In this document: piece by piece, positions 8,867-18,009 of the stretch
Layout: every line of letters begins with the position of its first letter
Position numbering within the stretch: position 1 is the first letter of the stretch
Assembly: GCA_035249305.1 (NCBI GenBank)
Contig: DATFGQ010000056.1
Span: 1 to 64,000, forward strand
DNA: 64,000 bases
Reading direction: 5' to 3'
From: DASUNP01 sp035249305
GTDB lineage: Bacteria; Acidobacteriota; Blastocatellia; UBA7656
Notes under the pieces: model-generated
The model's input: only the letters and a program-made list of their open reading frames with translations
Told to the model about the DNA's origin: nothing
Databases searched by the model: none
Made by a program: the position numbers and the translations under genes

Positions 8867-9295
8867 TTATTGCTCGCCAACGATTATCTCTTCTTGCTCG
8901 AACTTAGTGTAATCCGGCTTGGTGAATGAGTTGAGCGCGCCCGCCCTGCCCTGCTCTACAGAGACGATTATATACGATTCGCCCGGCCAGCAAGAATGAT
9001 CCAGGTCATAGCCTGAAGGCGCGGCCGGGTGGTCCGGGTGAGAATGATAATAGCCGATGATGCCCAGCTTCCGATCGCGCGCATGGGCGTCGGCGCGTTT
9101 GTACTGGTCGGGCGTTATCAGGTAGCGGTTATGGCGCGAATCCGTGCGCTCGTTTTCCGCCGGGTAAACCTCTTCAAGCACGTTCGCGCCGCCAACGCTC
9201 GCGCCGAGCAGAAAGCCACAGCACTCGTGCGGGTAGCTTTGCTCGCCGTGTCGTTTGATCTCGTCGAGATGCTCTTGCTTTACCCTAATCGCCAT
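8867..9295 (-). CDS. mec: JAMM/Mov34 metallopeptidase (Mec-like)
   Basis: This 142-residue JAB1/MPN+ zinc metallopeptidase has the full JAMM signature: an upstream Glu (near HECCGFLLG), then HSHPDHPAAPSGYD, which fits His-x-His-x7-Ser-x2-Asp. In mycobacteria the homologue Mec releases newly made cysteine from the CysO carrier. Here it sits between cysM and the CysO-MoeB-rhodanese fusion, so the same role is likely. It is also the obvious candidate for cutting the fused carrier after its internal diglycine, but that is inference. It starts just after a heptad-repeat hairpin that separates it from cysM. Confidence 0.88.
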   Translation of the reverse strand: MAIRVKQEHLDEIKRHGEQSYPHECCGFLLGASVGGANVLEEVYPAENERTDSRHNRYLITPDQYKRADAHARDRKLGIIGYYHSHPDHPAAPSGYDLDHSCWPGESYIIVSVEQGRAGALNSFTKPDYTKFEQEEIIVGEQ

Positions 9296-9302
9296 CTCTC
9301 TC

Positions 9303-9365
9303 CTGAGTGCTGAGTGCTGAGTGCTGAGTAATAGTCTTTCACTCAGGACTCAGGACTCAGCACTT
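9303..9365. repeat. heptad-repeat hairpin between cysM and mec
   Basis: The left arm (9303-9330) contains tandem TGAGTGC units and the right arm (9341-9365) contains CTCAGGA and CTCAGCA units, around a loop containing TAATAG. It lies directly against the cysM stop codon (9366-9368). It is the same family as 5700-5775 and the arms at 34326 and 34488. Confidence 0.82.
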
Positions 9366-10319
9366 CTATTGCTCCCAGAACCGCTCGCTCAAGTATTTAT
9401 CTCCGCCATCGGGAAAGACCGTTACGATGACGCCGGAATCGATCTTCGCGGCGATCTTTAACGCGGCGGCCAATGCCGCGCCGGCCGACACGCCCACCAG
9501 CAGCCCTTCGCGCTTGCCGAGGCGGCGAGCATGCTCGTGTGCGTCTTCCGTGCTGATCTCAATATTGCTATCGGCGATCGAAGCGTCATAAATGCCCGGC
9601 ACGATGGCCGTCTCCATGTGCTTCAACCCTTCAAGGCCGTGGAACGGCGAGTCGGGCTGAAACGAATAGACCTGAATCGCGGGGTTGAGCTCTTTCAACC
9701 TGCGGCTAGTGCCTACGAAGGTCCCGCTCGTCCCGAGCCCCGCGACAAAATGGGTGACGCGCCCCGCCGTCTGATTCCAGATTTCCTGCGCCGTAGTCTT
9801 GTAGTGCGACTGCCAGTTCGCGGGATTGTTATATTGGTCGGGATAGAAATAGAGATCGGGCGATTCCGCGTACAGCCTGCGCGCTTCTCGTATCGCCCCG
9901 TCCGAGCCCTCAAGCGGGCTTGTAAGCACCAGCTCCGCGCCATAGCTTCGTAATATTCGTTTCCTCTCTTCGCTCGCGTTTTGCGGCAAAGCGAGCTTGA
10001 CGCGGTAGCCGCGCGAGGCGCCTATCCAGGCGTAAGCAATGCCGGTGTTGCCGGAAGTGGCGTCGAGAATCGTCTTTTCGGGCGTGAGCAAACCCGCTCG
10101 CTCACCCTCCAGAATCATGTTGAGCGCGGGACGGTCTTTGACAGACCCGCCGGGGTTGAACCATTCGGCTTTCGCGTAAATCTCGATCGATTGACGCTCG
10201 GGCGCGATGTTGCGCAGCGCCAGCAGCGGCGTGTTGCCGACCAGCTCCCAGGCTTCAAGCGGCTGCCGTGCGCGCCGCAAAAGCTCTTCACTGGTCTCAA
10301 AGCTGGCCTTCGCGTCCAT
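9366..10319 (-). CDS. cysM: PLP-dependent cysteine synthase, CysM type
   Basis: This is a fold-type II PLP enzyme of the cysteine synthase family. The PLP lysine lies in NPGGSVKDRPAL, the substrate loop is ATSGNTGIAYA, and the phosphate-binding Gly-rich loop is GLGTSGTFVG. Given the adjacent mec and cysO-like genes, it is most likely the carrier-protein-dependent type that takes O-phosphoserine and a CysO thiocarboxylate, rather than sulfide with O-acetylserine. That substrate choice is inference from context. The start at 10319 (MDAKASFET) is chosen; the frame extends nine residues further to 10346. It is the first gene of cysM-mec-cysO/moeB/rhodanese. Confidence 0.88.
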   Translation of the reverse strand: MDAKASFETSEELLRRARQPLEAWELVGNTPLLALRNIAPERQSIEIYAKAEWFNPGGSVKDRPALNMILEGERAGLLTPEKTILDATSGNTGIAYAWIGASRGYRVKLALPQNASEERKRILRSYGAELVLTSPLEGSDGAIREARRLYAESPDLYFYPDQYNNPANWQSHYKTTAQEIWNQTAGRVTHFVAGLGTSGTFVGTSRRLKELNPAIQVYSFQPDSPFHGLEGLKHMETAIVPGIYDASIADSNIEISTEDAHEHARRLGKREGLLVGVSAGAALAAALKIAAKIDSGVIVTVFPDGGDKYLSERFWEQ

Positions 10320-10585
10320 ATGGTACTTTGAAGGATAGCATCGCAAAAGTTGAAACTCAAATTTGCCGAAATCAGGCTCGCGCGGGCATGAGTGTCACAA
10401 CCGGACGCCTTATTGTCACAGCCCCTTGCGCCTCTTCACCTCAGTCCTTTTTCTGTACACATAAGTCTCAAAGCATACAGGAGTTATTTACTACTGAGCC
10501 GCCTGGGAGAGCTAAACTACAGCCCCGCAGTCGGCATAAGTTTTGCAATCCTAAGGGGGAAATTCCAACCGGAGGGTAAAACTTT

Positions 10586-11356
10586 ATGGGATATGCAAAC
10601 AGAAATTTTCGAGACTATGGCGGAGAGTCGGACTACGAAGCTCAGCGGAGGCGATCGTCCGGCCGCGCTAACCGCCGTGGTTATGGCGAAGATTACCGCG
10701 GCTACTCTAGAGGCTACAACATGAGCCGCGAGCCAAATTACCGGACAGAGCAGAACAGAGGCTACAGCGGGTGGGGGACCGAGCGCGATGAGAACTATGG
10801 CCGCGGCGGCGGCGAATCGAACCGCTGGCGCTCGTCGGAAGAAGATCGTTGGGAGACGCAGAGGAACTTTTACGGCCGCGGCGCGCGACGCTCGCACATC
10901 CGATGCCGCGACATTATGACGCGCAACGTGACGACCGCCCGTCGTGACACGCCTATATTCGAAGTCGCCCGATTGATGCGCGACGAAGACATAGGCTCTG
11001 TGCCGGTCATCGGCGACGACGGAAAGCTCGAAGGTATAGTGACCGACCGCGACCTGGTCGTCGAAGGATTGACCGCGGACAAGCCCGAGGCCGAGCTTCG
11101 AGCCGAAGACTGCATGACGGATGACCTGTTCACGGCGAATCAGAACGACAGGCTCGTCGAAGTGATCGACGAGATGGGCGACCACCAGGTCCGCCGCGTT
11201 CCGGTCGTAGACGGCCGCGGGCGGCTCGTCGGCATAATCTCCATGGCAGACATCGCCGTCCAGACGAACAAGGATGACGAGCTGGCCGATACGCTCGAAG
11301 ACATCAGCAAGCCGTCGTCGGTGCTTGACCGGATTGCCAACTGGTTCAACTGGTAG
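10586..11356 (+). CDS. CBS-pair protein with Arg/Gly/Tyr-rich disordered N-terminus (first of two)
   Basis: The first 105 or so of 256 residues are low-complexity and rich in Arg, Gly, Tyr, Ser, Asn and Glu, with many RGY/GYG-like steps and no predicted fold. Residues about 107-235 form a tandem CBS domain pair (CRDIMTRNVTTARRDTPI, then GSVPVIGDDGKLEGIVTDRD, later HQVRRVPVVDGRG and GIISMADIA), which normally binds adenosyl ligands. A strong ribosome site (GGAGGG) precedes the ATG. The neighbour at 11400 has the same architecture and both probably form one transcript. The tail resembles RGG/RY-rich segments that bind RNA or phase-separate; function here is unknown. Confidence 0.85.
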   Translation: MGYANRNFRDYGGESDYEAQRRRSSGRANRRGYGEDYRGYSRGYNMSREPNYRTEQNRGYSGWGTERDENYGRGGGESNRWRSSEEDRWETQRNFYGRGARRSHIRCRDIMTRNVTTARRDTPIFEVARLMRDEDIGSVPVIGDDGKLEGIVTDRDLVVEGLTADKPEAELRAEDCMTDDLFTANQNDRLVEVIDEMGDHQVRRVPVVDGRGRLVGIISMADIAVQTNKDDELADTLEDISKPSSVLDRIANWFNW

Positions 11357-11399
11357 CCAGTGGGAAGGCGTTGGATTAATTCGAAAAGGGGGTAAGAAA

Positions 11400-12575
11400 A
11401 TGAGCAGAACTAGAGAAGGTAAAAATCCGCAACCCGAGATGACGCCCGAGCAGAGCATGAATGAGACTGCCAGGCAGAGTGTCGGCGGCGAGACTGATAT
11501 CGACAGGCAACTGGGCGCGCGCGGGCAGACTGATTACACGCCGGGCCGCGAGAGCTGGCGCGATTTCCCCAGGCGGTCGACGTCGCGGAGAGAAAGAGGC
11601 GAGCAATACTCTCAACAGAGGAGTGCCTACCGCCCGCAATCACGTCAGGCTTACGGAAGGTACAGCGGCTACGATTACGAGAATCGCGGCGAGGAGCGCT
11701 CGCGCTACCGCTCGACTACGCCGTACAACAGGCGCGAAGAGACGCGCGAAGATTTCATCGGGCGGCCCTTTGAATCACAACGCTATGGCCGCTCTTCAGG
11801 CTCCGGCTCTCAGGGTCGCACGGGCGAATACGGCCAGGAGTCTCAGCGAAGGTCCCGCCGCGACTTCGAAGGCGAAGCGCGCCAGGGTCGTCACTCTTCG
11901 GACTTCCAAACTGATCGCTCGTATGATTACGACCGCGAGAACACGGGCTACAGGATGCAGCAGCAAGAGTTTGACGAGCCCTACGAGCGGGAGACCGGCG
12001 GCCGCTATGGCCATGTCGGCCGGAACTACGAGCGTGGGTTCTTTGACTCCGGGCACGGGTTCGATCGCGACGAGAACGAGTACGAGTTCGAGGGGCGTCG
12101 CGATTGGGACGAACGCGGGCACGGCAGACGCTATATGCGTTGCGCCGACATAATGACGAAAGATGTGACCATATGCTCACCCCAGACGGTGATCCGCGAC
12201 GTGGCGGACAAACTGGATGATGACGGCGTCGGCTCACTGCCCGTCGTCGAGAACGGCCGCGTGGTGGGGATCATCACGGACCGCGACATCGTTTGCCGCG
12301 TGTTGGCCGATGGGCGCGACTCTCGCACTACACCGGCCGCCGAGGCGATGAGCGATGAGGTGATCACATGCACGCCGGACGAGTCGGTCGTCGAGGCCAT
12401 ACACAAGATGGGCGAGCATCAGATTCGCCGAATCCCCGTCTGCGACACGAACGGACGGTTGCGGGGCATCATCGCGATGGCCGACGTTGCTCTCGAAGCA
12501 GAAAACGACCGCGATATTGCCCAGGCGCTTGAACAGATCTCGCGTCCGACGCCCAACCGCTCGCGTCAAGTGTAG
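11400..12575 (+). CDS. CBS-pair protein with long Arg/Tyr/Gly/Ser-rich disordered N-terminus (second of two)
   Basis: This 391-residue protein has a disordered N-terminal region of about 255 residues, very rich in Arg, Tyr, Ser, Gly, Gln and Glu, with repeated short SR/YDYE/RYG patterns. It is followed by a CBS pair (CADIMTKDVTICSPQTVI, GSLPVVENGRVVGIITDRDI, then HQIRRIPVCDTNGRLRGII). The start at 11400 follows a good ribosome site (GGGGGTAAGAAA); the frame extends upstream into the previous gene but that part is overlap. It is a paralogue of the gene at 10586, 43 bases away, with a much longer tail. A hairpin at 12621-12650 follows. Confidence 0.85.
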   Translation: MSRTREGKNPQPEMTPEQSMNETARQSVGGETDIDRQLGARGQTDYTPGRESWRDFPRRSTSRRERGEQYSQQRSAYRPQSRQAYGRYSGYDYENRGEERSRYRSTTPYNRREETREDFIGRPFESQRYGRSSGSGSQGRTGEYGQESQRRSRRDFEGEARQGRHSSDFQTDRSYDYDRENTGYRMQQQEFDEPYERETGGRYGHVGRNYERGFFDSGHGFDRDENEYEFEGRRDWDERGHGRRYMRCADIMTKDVTICSPQTVIRDVADKLDDDGVGSLPVVENGRVVGIITDRDIVCRVLADGRDSRTTPAAEAMSDEVITCTPDESVVEAIHKMGEHQIRRIPVCDTNGRLRGIIAMADVALEAENDRDIAQALEQISRPTPNRSRQV

Positions 12576-12620
12576 GAGATCGCTGGCACAGGCGAGAAAG
12601 ATTCTTGCCCCGTCTCTTGA

Positions 12621-12650
12621 ATGCGCCGCTGAATAAGATCAGCGGCGCAT
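12621..12650 (+). terminator. hairpin after the CBS genes
   Basis: A perfect 12-base stem (ATGCGCCGCTGA at 12621-12632, its complement at 12639-12650) surrounds the 6-base loop ATAAGA. It lies 45 bases after the CBS gene stop. No run of T follows, so it may be a weak terminator or an RNA-stabilising stem. Confidence 0.6.
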
Positions 12651-12675
12651 CACTATATATTCGCGGAGGCTATAA

Positions 12676-13038
12676 ATGGCTCTAGACGTTGAGAAGTACA
12701 GAGAAAGATTGATCAAAGAGCGCGACCAGCTCGACAGAGACCTTGGCAGCGTTAGCAACGGCGAGTTGCGCGCCCCCGCCGACGGCGACCACGACATTAT
12801 AGAGATCGCTCAAAACGAGCCTGTCATTGATGTCGAAGCCGGCGTCGCGGATCTAAAGACCCGCAGGCTGCAACAGATCGATGAGGCGCTCAGGAGAATA
12901 GATGAGGGGACATACGGGACATGTGAAAAGTGCGGCAAAGCTATCGACCCTCGCAGGCTGGACGCCGAGCCTGCGGCGCTGCTGTGCATAGATGACGCGT
13001 CGGCTGAAGACGCGAATATTGCTACGCCAACGCTGTGA
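12676..13038 (+). CDS. DksA/TraR-family zinc-finger-like protein
   Basis: The 120-residue protein has the DksA/TraR plan: a charged coiled-coil N-terminal half with an acidic tip (DHDIIEIAQNEP), then a C-terminal finger starting GTYGTCEKCGKAIDPRRLDA. Family members bind the secondary channel of RNA polymerase and adjust transcription with ppGpp. Three finger Cys are present (CEKC and the C of LLCIDDA), but the usual fourth Cys is Asp (CIDD instead of CxxC), so zinc binding may be lost or changed. A GGAGG ribosome site lies 9 bases before the ATG. A general stress regulator of the DksA-like type is the best guess. Confidence 0.8.
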   Translation: MALDVEKYRERLIKERDQLDRDLGSVSNGELRAPADGDHDIIEIAQNEPVIDVEAGVADLKTRRLQQIDEALRRIDEGTYGTCEKCGKAIDPRRLDAEPAALLCIDDASAEDANIATPTL

Positions 13039-13050
13039 CCTGTCGTCATG

Positions 13051-13079
13051 TTGATATGGGACCGTGGGGTTGTTAGAAT
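13051..13079 (+). promoter_or_regulatory. sigma-70-type promoter of moaA
   Basis: TTGATA at 13051-13056 and TAGAAT at 13074-13079 are separated by 17 bases. The predicted start leaves a leader of only about 15 bases before moaA. GATATGGG (13053-13060) and its complement CCCATATC (13093-13100) flank the promoter, a possible operator or leader hairpin. Confidence 0.6.
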
Positions 13080-13100
13080 CCAATTGAAGCGGCCCATATC

Positions 13101-14099
13101 ATGACCGAAGCACTGCTAAAGGATAAATTCAACAGGACCATCAGGGACCTAAGAATCTCTGTCACCGACCGCTGTAATTTCCGCTGCTTCTACTGCATCC
13201 CCGACGAAGACATAGTCTGGAAGCGCAAGCAGGAGCTCTTGACGTACGAAGAGATCATCCTGATCGCGGAGGTCGCCGTCGGCCTCGGGGTCGAAAAGCT
13301 CCGGCTCACGGGCGGCGAGCCGCTCCTGCGCCGCGACGTAGAGTTCCTGGTCGAACAACTGGCGCGCATTCCGGGGGTCCGCGACCTTGCGATGACTACG
13401 AACGCGGACGGCTTAAAGGACCGCGCGCGGGCGTTGAAGTCGGCGGGGCTCGACCGGCTGACGATAAGCTGCGACTCGCTCAAGCCCGAGACGTTCCGCC
13501 AGATCACGCGGCGCGACGGGCTTCAATCCGTCCTCGATGGCATAGAAGCGGCTCTGGGAGCCGGTTTCCCGCCGCCGAAGGTAAACTGCGTCGTCATCCG
13601 TGGGCTGAACGACACGGAGGTTGCGGACTTCGCCGACTTCGCCAGGGCGACGGGCGTCTCGATGCGCTTCATCGAGTACATGCCGCTCGACAACGGCCAT
13701 ATGTGGGACCGCGGCCTGCTCGTGGGCGGGCGCGAAGTGCTCGAACGAATTAAAGAGCGGCACGAGCTTGTGCCGGTAGAGCGCGACGCGCCGAGCGAGA
13801 CTGCCCTTCGTTTTGTTTTCGCGGACGGTGCGCCGGGCGAGATAGGCATCATAGCGCCCGTGACCATGGCCTTTTGCGGGGCCTGCTCCCGTCTGCGGCT
13901 GACGGCGGACGGGAACCTGCGCACCTGCCTCTTCTCGATGGTCGATCACAACATACGCGACCGCGTACGGCGCGGCGACACGCGCGAAGAGATCGCGCAG
14001 TTTATGATCTCGACAGTCCTGAAGAAAGAGGAGGGCCACCGCATAAACGAGCCAGGATTTGTGCAGCCTCCCCGCACGATGTCTTTTATCGGCGGATAG
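13101..14099 (+). CDS. moaA: GTP 3',8-cyclase MoaA
   Basis: This radical-SAM enzyme carries out the first step of molybdenum cofactor synthesis, converting GTP to 3',8-cyclo-GTP. The N-terminal 4Fe-4S motif is CNFRCFYC (about residues 25-32), the SAM-binding GGEP motif is LTGGEPLL, and the C-terminal second cluster is in FCGACSRLRLTADGNLRTC. The protein ends in the essential C-terminal double glycine (FIGG). Its 332 residues match the family length. It may be cotranscribed with thiC, which follows after a TPP riboswitch. Confidence 0.93.
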   Translation: MTEALLKDKFNRTIRDLRISVTDRCNFRCFYCIPDEDIVWKRKQELLTYEEIILIAEVAVGLGVEKLRLTGGEPLLRRDVEFLVEQLARIPGVRDLAMTTNADGLKDRARALKSAGLDRLTISCDSLKPETFRQITRRDGLQSVLDGIEAALGAGFPPPKVNCVVIRGLNDTEVADFADFARATGVSMRFIEYMPLDNGHMWDRGLLVGGREVLERIKERHELVPVERDAPSETALRFVFADGAPGEIGIIAPVTMAFCGACSRLRLTADGNLRTCLFSMVDHNIRDRVRRGDTREEIAQFMISTVLKKEEGHRINEPGFVQPPRTMSFIGG

Positions 14100-14112
14100 A
14101 CACTTAGCATAG

Positions 14113-14205
14113 AAACGGGGGAGCTTCGCTTAACGGCGAGGCTGAGAGTCCCGCGAGGGAGACCCCTTGAACCTGATACGGATAATGCCGTCGAAGGGAG
14201 AAAAA
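14113..14205 (+). promoter_or_regulatory. TPP (THI-box) riboswitch upstream of thiC
   Basis: The conserved THI-element pieces are present in order: GGGGGAGC, GGCTGAGAGT (14141-14150), GACCCCTTGAACCTGATAC, the segment GATAATGCCG, and the closing GAAGGGAG (14193-14200). The last piece doubles as the ribosome site of thiC, 7 bases before its ATG, so thiamine pyrophosphate binding probably blocks translation initiation. It starts 13 bases after moaA. Confidence 0.93.
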
Positions 14206-14207
14206 CG

Positions 14208-16115
<1,908 letters not shown>

Positions 16116-16298
16116 GCCTGTGAGTTCATACGAAATTTGATTTCGGAGGTCTGCTCTATGATTGCCTCCTTATTAACTTTGTGCTACCTTAGCAGCCGGT
16201 CAAACGGATTGACGTAAGGCCGGTAAGGAATCAGGCTTCACCCTCAGTAATGTCGCTTCTGATTTCAACTTCGCAAGCTCTTACTAAGGAGGCTCAGA

Positions 16299-16841
16299 AT
16301 GTTTTGCTTAAGATGTGGAGCACAAAATGCCGACACCGCTGAACGGTGCGCCAACTGCGGCGAGCCTATGCGCCAGTCGCAGTCTCAGGGGCAGCAGGGG
16401 CAGCAGGGGCAGCAGGGACAATACCCGCCTCAGAACCCCTACCAGCAGGGCTACGGAAGCCCGCAAGGTTGGGACCAGCAGGGCTACAACCCGCAGCAAG
16501 GCTACAACCAACAGGGGTATGGCGGTCCCGGCGGATACGGCGCGCCTCAGGGAGGTTATCAGCAGCCCGGCTATGGCGCTCCCGGTGGTTACGGCGCGCC
16601 TCCGAGTGTGCCCAACTATCTTATATGGTCCATCCTCTCGACGCTGTTCTGCTGCTTGCCGGCCGGGATTGTCGCGATAATCTACGCCTCGCAGGTTGAC
16701 GGGAAGCTGAGGTCGGGCGATTACGATGGCGCTGTTCAAGCCTCGAACAACGCGAAGACCTGGACTATGGTCTCTGCCGGGCTGGGCCTGGTCGTTGGCA
16801 TAATATATTTCATCGCCATTGTAGCCGGCGGCATAAACTAG
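16299..16841 (+). CDS. zinc ribbon + Gln/Gly/Tyr/Pro-rich linker + CD225/dispanin membrane protein
   Basis: Residues 1-24 form a zinc-ribbon (MFCLRCGAQNADTAERCANC). Residues about 27-100 are a low-complexity linker made of Gln, Gly, Tyr and Pro, with repeats such as GQQGQQGQ and GYGAP. Residues about 104-175 match the CD225/dispanin (interferon-induced transmembrane-like) fold: NYLIWSILSTLFCCLPAGI, then IYASQVDGKLRSGDYDGA, AKTWTMVSAG and a last membrane helix. Bacterial members are of unknown function. A strong AAGGAGG ribosome site lies just before the ATG. The gene at 43865 pairs the same kind of ribbon and linker with an RDD domain. Confidence 0.85.
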   Translation: MFCLRCGAQNADTAERCANCGEPMRQSQSQGQQGQQGQQGQYPPQNPYQQGYGSPQGWDQQGYNPQQGYNQQGYGGPGGYGAPQGGYQQPGYGAPGGYGAPPSVPNYLIWSILSTLFCCLPAGIVAIIYASQVDGKLRSGDYDGAVQASNNAKTWTMVSAGLGLVVGIIYFIAIVAGGIN

Positions 16842-16865
16842 TCGGGTGAAGCGGTAACTCGACGA

Positions 16866-16886
16866 GACGGGCGCGGCTCGCCCGTC
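16866..16886 (+). terminator. hairpin after the CD225 gene
   Basis: The stem GACGGGC (16866-16872) pairs with GCCCGTC (16880-16886) around a 7-base loop and is followed by the T-rich stretch GTTCTCTTG. It lies 24 bases after the stop codon. This is a plausible intrinsic terminator, though the T-run is broken. Confidence 0.5.
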
Positions 16887-16955
16887 GTTCTCTTGCGAAG
16901 CTCTGAGGGTAGTCACTTTTCCGATCTCTGTGAGGGCTGGTAGAATGCTGCCGGC

Positions 16956-17891
16956 ATGACAACTCCACGAATTGTATCGCTGATAGCCAGTTCCACAGAG
17001 ATCGTTTGCGCGCTTGGGTTCGAGCCTCAGCTCGTGGGCCGCTCGCACGAGTGCGATTACCCGCCTACGGTCGCACGCCTCCCAGTTTGCACCAGCCCGA
17101 AATTTCCCGTCGAAGGCACGAGCCGTGAGATCGATGACCGCGTGAAGGCTGTCCTGGAAGACGCCTTGAGCGTCTATAGGGTAGACGCGGGTTTATTAGA
17201 CGAGCTGCGGCCGACGCACATCATCACGCAGTCGCAATGCGAGGTGTGCGCCGTCAGCTTGAAAGACGTTGAGCGCGCCGTCTGCGAGTTCACATCTTCC
17301 AACCCCGTCATCGTGTCGCTTGAGCCGAACGCCCTTTCCGACGTGTGGGCGGACATCCGCCGAGTCGGCGCGGCGCTTGAGGCGCACGATCGCGCCGACG
17401 AGCTTATACGAGGGCTCGAAGCGCGCATCGCGGAGATCGCCGAGAAGGCGCGAGCGATTGAGCCGCGACCGAGCGTAGCTTGCATAGAATGGATAGACCC
17501 GCTGATGGCCGCGGGCAACTGGGTGCCGGAGCTAGTCGAGATGGCCGGCGGAAAGAACCTCTTCGGAGAGGCCGGGAAGCACTCGCCCTGGATGAGCTGG
17601 GACGAGATGTTCGAACGCCAGCCTGAGATTATCGTCGTAACGCCCTGCGGCTTTGACATCGCGCGCTCGCTTGAAGACATGCATTTTATGAGCGACCGGC
17701 CAGAGTGGAGGGACTTGAGAGCGGTGCAAGCCGATAGCGTATTCATCGCCGATGGCAACCAGTACTTTAACCGTCCGGGGCCGCGGCTGGTTGAATCTCT
17801 GGAGATTCTCGCCGAGATCTTTCACCCGGCTCATTTCAGGTTTGGCCACGAAGGCAAAGGCTGGATAAGATACCGGCGACCTGCAAACTAG
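16956..17891 (+). CDS. BtuF-like cobalamin-binding protein (no signal peptide)
   Basis: The 311-residue protein has the helical-backbone, class III substrate-binding fold of BtuF/FepB. It starts PRIVSLIASSTEIVCALGFE and later has VGRSHECDYP, THIITQSQCEVC and EMAGGKNLFGEAGKHS, all typical of cobalamin-binding proteins. There is no N-terminal signal peptide; the conserved first strand begins at residue 5, so the protein seems to be cytoplasmic or the secretion signal was lost. No ABC permease or ATPase is adjacent. The precise role is unknown. Confidence 0.8.
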   Translation: MTTPRIVSLIASSTEIVCALGFEPQLVGRSHECDYPPTVARLPVCTSPKFPVEGTSREIDDRVKAVLEDALSVYRVDAGLLDELRPTHIITQSQCEVCAVSLKDVERAVCEFTSSNPVIVSLEPNALSDVWADIRRVGAALEAHDRADELIRGLEARIAEIAEKARAIEPRPSVACIEWIDPLMAAGNWVPELVEMAGGKNLFGEAGKHSPWMSWDEMFERQPEIIVVTPCGFDIARSLEDMHFMSDRPEWRDLRAVQADSVFIADGNQYFNRPGPRLVESLEILAEIFHPAHFRFGHEGKGWIRYRRPAN

Positions 17892-18009
17892 CTCTGGGGG
17901 CCGCTTTCACGTCATCACTCCTCAGCGGCCTAACTCTTCTTGACCGCCCTGTTGATTCCTCGGAGAATTGAAGACGTGGCGCGCACTTCGCCTCGACTAG
18001 GAGTAGCAA

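Noticed and set aside
10517..11458. A 313-codon open frame on the minus strand opposite the first CBS gene.
   Set aside because: It lies fully over a clear CBS gene, has Arg/Ala/Val-rich composition typical of the shadow of a GC-rich gene, and shows no known motif.
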